A DNA stretch of 64,000 bases from Pseudomonadota bacterium (GTDB lineage Bacteria > Pseudomonadota > Gammaproteobacteria > Xanthomonadales > Xanthomonadaceae). The stretch spans positions 31,444 to 95,443 of the forward strand of contig JAEWGI010000045.1 of the NCBI GenBank assembly GCA_023388355.1, given 5' to 3'. The notes under the pieces are model-generated. The model saw nothing but the letters and a program-made list of their open reading frames with translations. It was not told where the DNA came from and ran no database searches. The position numbers and the translations under genes are program-made. Shown here piece by piece: positions 55,021 to 62,967 of the stretch (positions are counted from its first letter, which is position 1; each line of letters begins with the position of its first letter).

Positions 55021-55335
55021 ATGGATGAAGTCTTCAAAGCGCTGGCCGACGCGTCGCGGCGCGCGCTGCTGGACAGGCTTCACGTGAGGGGCGGACAGAC
55101 ATTGAACGAACTCTGCGATGGGCTCGCAATGACGCGGCAGGCGGTCGCCAAGCATCTCGGGATTCTCGAAGCGGCCAATCTGGTCACCACCGTCAGGCAT
55201 GGCCGCGAGAAGCTGCACTATCTCAACCCGGTCCCGATCCATCAAATCGGCGAGCGGTGGATCAAAAAATTCGAGCGCGGGAAGCTGAACGCGCTCAACG
55301 AATTGAAACGGCAACTGGAAAAGCGTGATGAGTAA
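55021..55335 (+). CDS. ArsR-family repressor
   Basis: The product has 104 residues with a winged helix-turn-helix (LNELCDGLAMTRQAVAKHLGILEAANLVTTVRHGREKLHYLN). It lacks the CxC metal motif of arsenic or cadmium sensors, so it is of the metal-free type found with AHSA1/SRPBCC proteins. The ATG follows directly on the promoter. It probably represses itself and the next gene, 12 bases downstream. Confidence 0.93.
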   Translation: MDEVFKALADASRRALLDRLHVRGGQTLNELCDGLAMTRQAVAKHLGILEAANLVTTVRHGREKLHYLNPVPIHQIGERWIKKFERGKLNALNELKRQLEKRDE

Positions 55336-55347
55336 GCGTGAGGAAGC

Positions 55348-55863
55348 ATGATGAAGATCGAGAATTTCAAGCCTGCCATCGTCTACACGATCTACATCGC
55401 GTCCACGCCCGAGAAGGTCTGGCAGGCGCTGACGACGGCCGAGTTCAGCCGGAAGTATTTCTCCGGCTTTGCGATCGAGGCCGATCTGAAGGTCGGCGGC
55501 GCCTTCATCGCCCGCGCGCCCGATGGCTCCGAGCATATCAGCGGCGAGGTGATCGAATGCGATCCGCCGAACAAGCTTACCGTGACCTGGAACGTCAACT
55601 GGCCGGGGCTGGTGGAAAAGCTCGGGCCGACGCTCGTGACCTACGAGATCGAACAGGCAGGAGATGCGGTTAAGCTGACGATGCTGCAATCGCACGACCG
55701 TCCGATCAGCGACGACATCCTCTCCGGCGGCCGTGCGGGCTGGCCTGCGATTCTTTCGAGCCTCAAGAGCGTGCTGGAAACCAGCCAGCCGCTGGCGATC
55801 AGCATGGCGCCGCCGGAACGGATGCTGGCCGCGCTGCGGGAGATCGGGATCACGACGCCGTAG
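55348..55863 (+). CDS. AHSA1/SRPBCC-domain protein
   Basis: The product has 171 residues. The fold signature is clear: IVYTIYIASTPEKVWQALTTAEFSRKYFSGF, then DLKVGGAFIARAPDG, GEVIECDPPNKLTVTW and a C-terminal helix after GGRAGWPAILSSLKSVLE. The family binds hydrophobic ligands; the ligand is not known here. It is encoded with the ArsR repressor, a very common pairing. Confidence 0.92.
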   Translation: MMKIENFKPAIVYTIYIASTPEKVWQALTTAEFSRKYFSGFAIEADLKVGGAFIARAPDGSEHISGEVIECDPPNKLTVTWNVNWPGLVEKLGPTLVTYEIEQAGDAVKLTMLQSHDRPISDDILSGGRAGWPAILSSLKSVLETSQPLAISMAPPERMLAALREIGITTP

Positions 55864-55980
55864 TGATCAGCGTCGTGATTTGGGCAGCAGGCGTCGTGCT
55901 TCGCGGCTATTGTTGGAGGCGAAAGATAACACTATTGATTGCAGCTGGAATCACCGTTTCAAGCGCGGAACGACGGACCG

Positions 55981-58197
55981 ATGAGCCTGCGTACCCGGCT
56001 GCTGATACTCGTTATCGTGGCAATGTTGGTGCCGGCGATCCTCGTGGCGGTGCGCTTCATCCACAATCGCACCAGCGAAATCGACGCCGCGCTGGTCGAC
56101 CTGTCGGCCACGGCGAACGACATTTCGGGCGATCTCGACGAGAAGATCCAGGGCACGGCCCAGCTTCACTACGGGCTGGCGCGCGCCCGCGATCTCGACA
56201 CCAATGACAAGGAGGCCTGTTCGGCGTTCCTGTCCGGCGTACGTGAGGAATACACGCAGTTCACCGGGATACTGACCATCACTCCGGATGGCGGCCTGTT
56301 CTGCGATTCGCTACGGACCAAGCAGATCCTCGATCTCAGGGACCGCGAATACTTCAGGCAGGCGCTGATGGCGCACGGGGTCGTCACGCTGCAACCGGTA
56401 TTCGGCCGGCTGACCGGAACATCGGTGCTGCAGATCGCCTTTCCCGTGCGCGCCGAATCCGGGCAGTTGAAGTTCATCCTGCTTGCCTCGTTCAATCTGC
56501 AGAAATTCGCCGAGTATCACGACAAGCGCCTCGCCAGCGACAACGAGATTCTGCTTGTCGACCGGAAGGGCACCGTCCTCGTCGCACCGCAGGGCGGGAA
56601 CTGGAGCGAGCCCGCGGGCGCATCGATCGCCAACTCCGAGCTGTTCAGGTTTGCCGAGGATCCGAACCGCGAGCCGTTTCGCGAACTGACCGACCGCAAC
56701 GGCCGAACCCATGTCTGGGCCGTGGCCCGCTCGCCGGCAATCCGCGATGCCGGCCTCTACATCATGATCGGACGCTCAAAGGACGGCCTGCTCGCCGCCG
56801 CCAACCGCCGCCTCTACGAGGACACGGCCATTCTCGCGGTTGCCTCGCTGCTGCTGCTCGCGGGTGTATGGCTGCTCGCGACCATGGGCGTCGGGCGGCA
56901 GGTCGGACGCCTCGCCGCCATGGCGACAAAACTCGGAACTGGCGATCTCCACGCCAGAATTGCTCCGCCTTATCCCGGCGGCGAGCTCGGCGGACTGATG
57001 ACGCTGCTCAACGGCACCGCCGAGTCGCTCGAGCGCCAGCGCGCCGCCATCGACGAACTCAATCAGAAACTCAACCAATCCCAGAAAATGGAGGCGATGG
57101 GTCAACTCACCGGCGGCGTGGCGCACGACTTCAACAATCTGCTCACCGTGATCCTCGGCAATGCCGAGCACCTCGCCGAGCGGCTGGCGGCTCACAAGGA
57201 ACTGCACAAGATCGCCGACGACATCGCGACCGCCGCCGAACGCGGCTCCGATCTGACGCGCAGCCTGCTCGCCTTCGCCCGCAAACAGCCGCTGATGCCG
57301 AAGGACATCGACATCGGCGAGAAAGTTCTCGGCATGGAACAGTTGCTGCGGCGGACGCTGGGCGAACATGTCGAGTGCGAGTTCCAGATTGACCGCGGCC
57401 TGTGGCTCGCCAGCGTCGATCCCGGGCAGTTGGCGTCCGCCCTGCTCAACCTCGTGCTCAACGCGCGCGACGCCATGCCGTCGGGCGGCAAGCTGACGGT
57501 CGAGGTCCGCAACACCACGCTCGGCGAAACCGACGTCGACGTCAATGGCGACGCGCGGCCCGGCGATTACGTCATGGTCGCCGTCACCGATACCGGCAGC
57601 GGCATGTCCGCCGAGGTCGCCGGCCGCGCCTTCGAACCGTTCTTCACCACCAAGGAGGTCGGCAAGGGCACCGGCCTCGGCCTGAGCATGGTCTACGGCT
57701 TTGCCCAGCAATCCGGCGGCGCGATGCAGATCCGCTCCGAGCCGGAACGGGGCACGGCGGTCAGGCTCTTCTTTCCGCGCGTCGGCGCGCCGCAAGCGGA
57801 CGCCGCGCCGTCCTTCGGCCACCGCGCCACGGCTGCGGCCAACGAGACCATCCTCGTTGTCGAGGACAACGCCATGGTGCGCAACTACGTCGAAAGCGAA
57901 TTGAAGGCGCTCGGCTATCGCGTCATCGTCACCCGCAATGCGCGGGCAGCCCTCGATATCCTGCGCGGGCCGGAGAAGATCGATCTGTTGTTCTCGGATG
58001 TCGTGATGCCCGGCGGCATGCTCGGGCCGGAATTGGCAAAGGAGGCTGTACGCCTGCGGCCCTATTTGAAGATTTTGCTGACCTCGGGCCACACCGAACA
58101 TCCCGACGGGCTGGACCATGAGGTGCGGATCCTGAACAAGCCCTACCGCCGGCATGAACTGGCGGCGGTGCTGCGCTCGGCGCTGGAGGCGGAGTGA
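55981..58197 (+). CDS. Hybrid sensor histidine kinase with receiver domain
   Basis: The product has 738 residues. One membrane helix lies near 8-26; an extracytoplasmic Cache-like sensor domain follows (about 35-275), then a second helix at about 283-304 and a HAMP-like linker. HisKA has His382 in GGVAHDFNNLLTVILGNAE. A HATPase domain (LVLNARDAMP, GTGLGLSMVYG) and a C-terminal receiver with Asp673 (LLFSDVVMPGG) follow. The input signal and downstream partner are unknown. Confidence 0.9.
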   Translation: MSLRTRLLILVIVAMLVPAILVAVRFIHNRTSEIDAALVDLSATANDISGDLDEKIQGTAQLHYGLARARDLDTNDKEACSAFLSGVREEYTQFTGILTITPDGGLFCDSLRTKQILDLRDREYFRQALMAHGVVTLQPVFGRLTGTSVLQIAFPVRAESGQLKFILLASFNLQKFAEYHDKRLASDNEILLVDRKGTVLVAPQGGNWSEPAGASIANSELFRFAEDPNREPFRELTDRNGRTHVWAVARSPAIRDAGLYIMIGRSKDGLLAAANRRLYEDTAILAVASLLLLAGVWLLATMGVGRQVGRLAAMATKLGTGDLHARIAPPYPGGELGGLMTLLNGTAESLERQRAAIDELNQKLNQSQKMEAMGQLTGGVAHDFNNLLTVILGNAEHLAERLAAHKELHKIADDIATAAERGSDLTRSLLAFARKQPLMPKDIDIGEKVLGMEQLLRRTLGEHVECEFQIDRGLWLASVDPGQLASALLNLVLNARDAMPSGGKLTVEVRNTTLGETDVDVNGDARPGDYVMVAVTDTGSGMSAEVAGRAFEPFFTTKEVGKGTGLGLSMVYGFAQQSGGAMQIRSEPERGTAVRLFFPRVGAPQADAAPSFGHRATAAANETILVVEDNAMVRNYVESELKALGYRVIVTRNARAALDILRGPEKIDLLFSDVVMPGGMLGPELAKEAVRLRPYLKILLTSGHTEHPDGLDHEVRILNKPYRRHELAAVLRSALEAE

Positions 58198-58226
58198 GAT
58201 TGCAGCGGAATATCGCGCACCCACCG

Positions 58227-58253
58227 CGTCGTCCGGCGAAGGCCGGGACGACG
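58227..58253. repeat. Short inverted repeat after the hybrid kinase gene
   Basis: Imperfect arms beginning CGTCGTCC and ending GGGACGACG lie between two converging genes. Related copies are at 59926-60060. Confidence 0.65.
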
Positions 58254-58274
58254 ATGCGGGGTGGAGAACTCACC

Positions 58275-59885
58275 CTACCCCAGCGTCCTTAACTCCCGTC
58301 GCAGCACCTTGCCCGTTGCGGTCATCGGCAGCGTTTCGGCGAACTGGACGAAGCGCGGATATTCGTGGGCGGCGAGTTGCACCTTGACAAACTCCTGGAT
58401 CTCGCGTGCCAGCGCATCGCTCGCCGCAAAGCCCGGGCGCAGCACGATCCAGGCCTTGATGGATTCGGTTCGGATCGGATCGGGAATGCCAACCACGGCC
58501 GACATCGCCACCGCCGGATGCTTCATCAGCGTGTGTTCTATCTCCGCCGGGCCGACGCGATAGCCGGCCGTGGTGATGACGTCGTCCTCGCGGCTGACGT
58601 ACCAGAAATAGCCGTCCTCATCCTGGATGCCGAGATCGCCGGTCAGGAGAAACTCGCCGGCATATTTCTTCGCCGTGGCTTCCGGATTCTTCCAGTACTC
58701 GATCATGGTGCAGGGACACGGCTGGCGCACGCCGATGATGCCGCGCTGGCCGCGCGGCACTTCCTCGCCCCGGTCGTTGACGATGCGGACATCGAAGCCC
58801 GGTGTCGCCTTGCCCATCGAGCCGGGCCGGATCGGAAACAGGTTCGAATTGCTGCCGACCACGAGATTGCATTCGGTCTGGCCGAACACTTCATGCGCAT
58901 CGATGCCGAAGGTTTCGCGCACCCAGCCGTGCAGTTCGCCACCAAGCGATTCACCGCCGGTGAAGATGCTGCGCAGCTTCAGGCCGGGATTCTTCACGTC
59001 GGCCTGCCGCATCAGCTTCAGCGCGGTCGGCGGCAGGAATACGTTGCGGATGCCGAGTTCGGCCATCATGGTCATCGCCGCCTGCGGCTCGAATTTGCGT
59101 GCGCGATGCCCGACCATGGGAATGCCGTGGTACCAGAACGCGAACAGGCAATTGATCAGCCCGCCGATCCAGGCCCAGTCCGCCGGCGTCCACATCAGGT
59201 CGCCAGGTCGCGGCAGGAAGTTGTGACACATCTCGACATTCGGCAGATGGCCGAGCACGACGCGATGCGCATGCAGCGCGCCTTTCGGATTTCCTGTCGT
59301 GCCTGACGTGTAGATGATCAGCGCAGGATCGTCGCATGAGGTATCGACGGTCGCAAAATCCGGCGAGGCCGCCTTGATCTCGGACCAGAATGATTTTGTC
59401 CCCGCGGGCGCACGGCCGCCGATCACGTAGATGTTCTTCAGCGCCGGAAGACGATCGCGGATCTTCGCGAGCTTCTCCCAACCGCTTTCGTCGGTGACGA
59501 TTGCTTTCGCTTCGGAATTCGAGAGGCGGAATTCCAGCGCATCCTCGCCGAACAGCGCGAACAGCGGGATCGAGATCATCGCGGAACGGAACGCGGCGAA
59601 ATGCGCGATCGGCAGTTCCAGCGATTGCGACAGAAACACCGCGACGCGATCGCCGCGCACGAGGCCGTCGGCCGTCAGCACGTTGGCAAAGCGGCACGAG
59701 GCTTCCGCGACCTCATCGAAAGAGGTGCGCGTGGCACCACCGTCCTCGTCGACATAGAGCAGCGCCAGACGGCCGGTGCCATCGGCATAACGGTCGCAGC
59801 ACGCGGTCGCCATGTTGAACCGCGCTGGAACGTCCCAGCGGAAATTGCGGTAGAGTTCGTCGTAGGTGGCGGCTTCGGTGAGCAT
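58275..59885 (-). CDS. AMP-dependent acyl-CoA synthetase
   Basis: The product has 536 residues from the ATG at 59885, with GAAGG upstream; a GTG at 59906 is also possible. ANL-superfamily motifs are clear: the P-loop LIIYTSGTTGNPKGALH, VFGQTECNLVVGSN, LLTGDLGIQDEDGYFWYVSREDD and the late Lys in LPMTATGKVLRREL. This matches medium-chain or acetyl-CoA synthetase-like enzymes that activate a carboxylic acid through an acyl adenylate. The substrate is not predictable. Confidence 0.92.
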   Translation of the reverse strand: MLTEAATYDELYRNFRWDVPARFNMATACCDRYADGTGRLALLYVDEDGGATRTSFDEVAEASCRFANVLTADGLVRGDRVAVFLSQSLELPIAHFAAFRSAMISIPLFALFGEDALEFRLSNSEAKAIVTDESGWEKLAKIRDRLPALKNIYVIGGRAPAGTKSFWSEIKAASPDFATVDTSCDDPALIIYTSGTTGNPKGALHAHRVVLGHLPNVEMCHNFLPRPGDLMWTPADWAWIGGLINCLFAFWYHGIPMVGHRARKFEPQAAMTMMAELGIRNVFLPPTALKLMRQADVKNPGLKLRSIFTGGESLGGELHGWVRETFGIDAHEVFGQTECNLVVGSNSNLFPIRPGSMGKATPGFDVRIVNDRGEEVPRGQRGIIGVRQPCPCTMIEYWKNPEATAKKYAGEFLLTGDLGIQDEDGYFWYVSREDDVITTAGYRVGPAEIEHTLMKHPAVAMSAVVGIPDPIRTESIKAWIVLRPGFAASDALAREIQEFVKVQLAAHEYPRFVQFAETLPMTATGKVLRRELRTLG

Positions 59886-59925
59886 GGCGGCCTTCGAATG
59901 TGTCACGCCCTTCCAGAATCAGAGC

Positions 59926-60060
59926 GTCGTCCCTGCGAACGCAGGGACCCATAACCACCGAGTTTAGTGACAGGCCGCGATGTTTCAACCCGAGGAGACG
60001 AATCGCGAGGCCGCGGAGTATGGGTCCCCGCCTTCGCGGGGACGACAGCTAGCTGGTGGT
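59926..60060. repeat. Pair of opposed palindromic repeats
   Basis: A GTCGTCCCTGCG...GGGACCCATAACCACC copy (59926-59959) faces a TATGGGTCCCCG...GGGGACGAC copy ending near 60060 (60019-60060). Together they form a large inverted repeat with internal hairpins. This element is well known as a dispersed sequence in Bradyrhizobium-type genomes. Confidence 0.8.
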
Positions 60061-60515
60061 CAGCCCGACAGCGCGGCCTTCACCATGCCGCTGGCCTTGC
60101 CGAAATCCATCTGGCCGGCGAACTTCGCGCGCAGCACGCCGATCACCTTGCCCATGTCCTTCATTCCGGCGGCGCCGGTCTCGGCGATCGCAGCCGATAT
60201 CGCGGCCTTCACCTCGTCGTCCGACATCTGCTTCGGCAGGTAGGCCGAGATGATCGCGATCTCCTCGCGCTCCTGCGCGGCAAGTTCGGCGCGGCCGCCC
60301 TTGTCGTAGAGTTCGACCGATTCCTGGCGCTGCTTGATCATCTTCTGGAACAGGGCAAGCAGGTCGGCGTCCGACAGCGGCGGCTTGCCCTGCCCGCGCG
60401 CGTCGATGTCGGCGTTCTTGATGGTCGAATTGACCATGCGCAACGTGGAGAGCTTGCGCTCTGCCTTGGCCTTCATGGCGTCCTTGACCGCATTGTTGAT
60501 GTCGTCGCGCAGCAT
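60060..60515 (-). CDS. yqeY: GatB/YqeY-domain protein
   Basis: The product has 151 residues, the usual size. The family pattern is seen at MLRDDINNAVKDAMKAKAERKLSTLRMVNSTIKN, then EIAIISAYLPKQMSDDEV and MGKVIGVLRAKFAGQMDFGKAS. Similar to the tail domain of GatB, it may help tRNA-dependent amidation or tRNA handling. It is divergent from carA, an arrangement frequent in rhizobia, with 240 bases between them that should hold both promoters. Confidence 0.93.
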   Translation of the reverse strand: MLRDDINNAVKDAMKAKAERKLSTLRMVNSTIKNADIDARGQGKPPLSDADLLALFQKMIKQRQESVELYDKGGRAELAAQEREEIAIISAYLPKQMSDDEVKAAISAAIAETGAAGMKDMGKVIGVLRAKFAGQMDFGKASGMVKAALSG

Positions 60516-60755
60516 GGCCTTACCTCTTTGGATGCAAGGAACTTGATCTAGGCCGTTCGTCGCCCAAGAACAACCAAAGCCTTGTCCGTTCTGGAAGAAC
60601 CTCGGGATTCCCGGCGGACCGGGCCAAAAGCCCGGACAACGGGCTGAAATACCGAAAAATGGCCATCAATTATGCAGCAAACGCATGTGAATCCCCCTGT
60701 TTTCCTTCCTTTCCGGCTTTGACGCGCGGGAATGCACGGACTATGAAGTGCGCTC

Positions 60756-61946
60756 ATGACAACATCTGACAATGCTTCAGCCTGGCCGGACCACAAACCG
60801 ACCGCGCTCCTCGTGCTTGCCGATGGCACCGTGCTCGAAGGGTTTGGCCTCGGCGCGGAAGGCCACGCCGTCGGCGAGGTCTGTTTCAACACCGCGATGA
60901 CCGGTTACGAGGAGATCCTCACCGATCCCTCCTATGCCGGGCAGCTCATCACCTTCACCTTTCCGCATATCGGCAACGTCGGCACCAACGACGAAGACAT
61001 CGAGACGGTGAACATGGCGGCGACGCCGGGGGCACGCGGCGTGATCCTGCGCTCGGCGATTACCGATCCCTCGAACTACCGCGCGACCAAGCATCTCGAC
61101 CAGTGGCTGAAGGCGCGCGGCATCATCGGCCTCTCCGGCATCGACACGCGCGCGCTGACCGCGCTGATCCGCAGCAAGGGCATGCCCAACGCCGTGATCG
61201 CTCACGCCAAGAACGGCGAGTTCGACCTGCACGGCCTGAAGGAAGAAGCACGCGAATGGCCCGGCCTCGAGGGCATGGACCTCGTACCGATGGTCACGTC
61301 CGGCCAGCGCTTCAATTGGGATGAGACGCCCTGGCTGTGGGACAAGGGTTTCGGCAAGCAGGACAAGGCCGAGTTCAACGTCGTCGCGATCGACTACGGC
61401 ATCAAGCGCAACATTCTGCGCCTGCTCGCCGGCGTCGGCTGCAAGGTGACGGTGGTGCCGGCAACGACGTCGTCGGAAGACATTCTGGCGATGAAGCCGG
61501 ACGGCGTGTTCCTGTCGAACGGTCCGGGCGATCCGGCCGCGACCGGCAAATATGCGGTGCCTGTCATTCAGGACGTCATCAAGTCGGGCACGCCGACCTT
61601 CGGCATTTGTCTCGGTCACCAGATGCTCGGCCTCGCCGTTGGCGCGAAGACCAAGAAGATGCATCAGGGCCATCACGGCGCCAATCATCCCGTGAAGGAC
61701 GAGACCACCGGCAAGGTCGAGATCACCTCGATGAACCACGGCTTTGCCGTGGACGAGAACACGCTGCCGAAGGGCGCGACGCAGACCCACATCTCGCTGT
61801 TCGACGGATCCAATTGCGGCATCCAGCTCGACGGCAAGCCGGTGTTCTCGGTGCAGTATCACCCCGAGGCCTCGCCGGGCCCGCGCGACTCGCACTATCT
61901 GTTCCAGCGCTTTGCCGATCTGATGCGGCAGAAGAAGAGCGCGTAA
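60756..61946 (+). CDS. carA: Carbamoyl-phosphate synthase small subunit
   Basis: The product has 396 residues, the normal length. It has an N-terminal CPSase domain (GEVCFNTAMTGYEEILTDPSYAGQ) and a C-terminal class I glutamine amidotransferase domain with Cys285 in FGICLGHQML and the His/Glu pair in QYHPEASPGP. It releases ammonia from glutamine for CarB in the arginine and pyrimidine pathways. CarB is not in the window. Confidence 0.97.
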   Translation: MTTSDNASAWPDHKPTALLVLADGTVLEGFGLGAEGHAVGEVCFNTAMTGYEEILTDPSYAGQLITFTFPHIGNVGTNDEDIETVNMAATPGARGVILRSAITDPSNYRATKHLDQWLKARGIIGLSGIDTRALTALIRSKGMPNAVIAHAKNGEFDLHGLKEEAREWPGLEGMDLVPMVTSGQRFNWDETPWLWDKGFGKQDKAEFNVVAIDYGIKRNILRLLAGVGCKVTVVPATTSSEDILAMKPDGVFLSNGPGDPAATGKYAVPVIQDVIKSGTPTFGICLGHQMLGLAVGAKTKKMHQGHHGANHPVKDETTGKVEITSMNHGFAVDENTLPKGATQTHISLFDGSNCGIQLDGKPVFSVQYHPEASPGPRDSHYLFQRFADLMRQKKSA

Positions 61947-61990
61947 GATTCGGTGAACAGCCGGCGGACGCGTCCGCCGGCTGTTCGCCG

Positions 61991-62206
61991 TCACGGACGC
62001 ATGAACATGAAGTCCGTATCGGGATCGCAATTCTCGGCGACGAAGCGCAGCTCCGCCTGGATGTCGGCGACGGACCTCGTCTCCAGATATTTCGTGATCA
62101 CAAGATTGAGCAGAGCGCGGCAGACGGCCTCGTGTCCGAGGCCGCTCGTCTCGGCCTCATCCAAGGCCGCTGAAAAATGGCGCTGCGCAACATCGGATGC
62201 GTACAT
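61991..62206 (-). CDS. Small conserved hypothetical protein
   Basis: The product has 71 residues and begins MYASDVAQRHFSAALDEAETSGLG. It is acidic and helical, with no membrane segment, and ends DTDFMFMRP. The ATG at 62206 has a GGGACGG stretch upstream. No family is recognised; the codon pattern looks coding. Confidence 0.6.
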   Translation of the reverse strand: MYASDVAQRHFSAALDEAETSGLGHEAVCRALLNLVITKYLETRSVADIQAELRFVAENCDPDTDFMFMRP

Positions 62207-62350
62207 GGCGTTCCGTCCCTTTTTTCTCTGGGTTGCGTGCCCCTGAATGGCGGCCTCCGCCTTGATCTCCATCAAGCGAGCGTGTCGGCTCGGGAACAAG
62301 GGCGCTTGCGCGGTCTTGAGTCCTTAGCCAATGCTGGAGGGAACCCCGTC

Positions 62351-62872
62351 ATGTCCGTCGTACGTGACTATGCCGAGCCGCTCGCCATCGTGTTCGAGGA
62401 TGACGGGCTCGTGCCGAACAACATCCTTCCCTTCCTGGTCTACCAGGGCGCGGTGACGCTCGATCCGAAGCGCCCCGAAGAGACCATCGAGAACCTGTTC
62501 GAAACGAACAATTGGGGCGGCACGTGGCGCAACGGCGTCTACACTTATCTGCACTACCACGCGACCGTGCATGAGGCGCTCGGCGTTGCGCGTGGCCATG
62601 CCCGCGTTCGCTTCGGTGGCGATCAGGGCCAGGAGCTGGAGATCAAAGCCGGTGACGTCGCGATTCTGCCTGCCGGGACAGGGCATCAGTGCATCCATGC
62701 AAGCGACGATTTCTGCGTGATCGGCGCCTATCCGCCGGGATCGCGGATGGAGGTCACGCGCGCAACCGCGGAGAACCACGCCAAGGCGTTGAAGACGATT
62801 CCGAACGTCGCGCGGCCACCGGCCGATCCGGTGACGGGAAAGCATGGCGCATTGATACGGTTGTGGCGGTAG
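62351..62872 (+). CDS. Cupin-domain protein, YjlB-like
   Basis: The product has 173 residues, with GGAGGGAA upstream of the ATG. The N-terminus has LVPNNILPFLVYQGAVTL. The cupin core has YLHYHATVHEALGVARGHARVRFGG, with His and Glu residues, and ends with AGDVAILPAGTGHQCIHASDDFCVIGAYPPG, whose His completes the metal site. This matches the YjlB type. The reaction is unknown. A palindrome follows the stop. Confidence 0.88.
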   Translation: MSVVRDYAEPLAIVFEDDGLVPNNILPFLVYQGAVTLDPKRPEETIENLFETNNWGGTWRNGVYTYLHYHATVHEALGVARGHARVRFGGDQGQELEIKAGDVAILPAGTGHQCIHASDDFCVIGAYPPGSRMEVTRATAENHAKALKTIPNVARPPADPVTGKHGALIRLWR

Positions 62873-62891
62873 CGGCAAGGACGGTGCGTAG

Positions 62892-62967
62892 GGTGGGTTA
62901 GCGAAGCGTAACCCACCGCGGTCTACATCCGCAGAAAGAGAAGTGGTGGGTTACGCCTTCGGCTAAC
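62892..62967. repeat. GGTGGGTTA-type palindrome and a second, interrupted copy
   Basis: GGTGGGTTA and TAACCCACC pair at 62892-62917. A second copy starts at 62945 (GGTGGGTTACGCC...GGCTAAC) but stops after CTAAC, where the expected CCACC is replaced by foreign sequence. The break is probably the left boundary of the adjoining insertion sequence. Confidence 0.75.
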
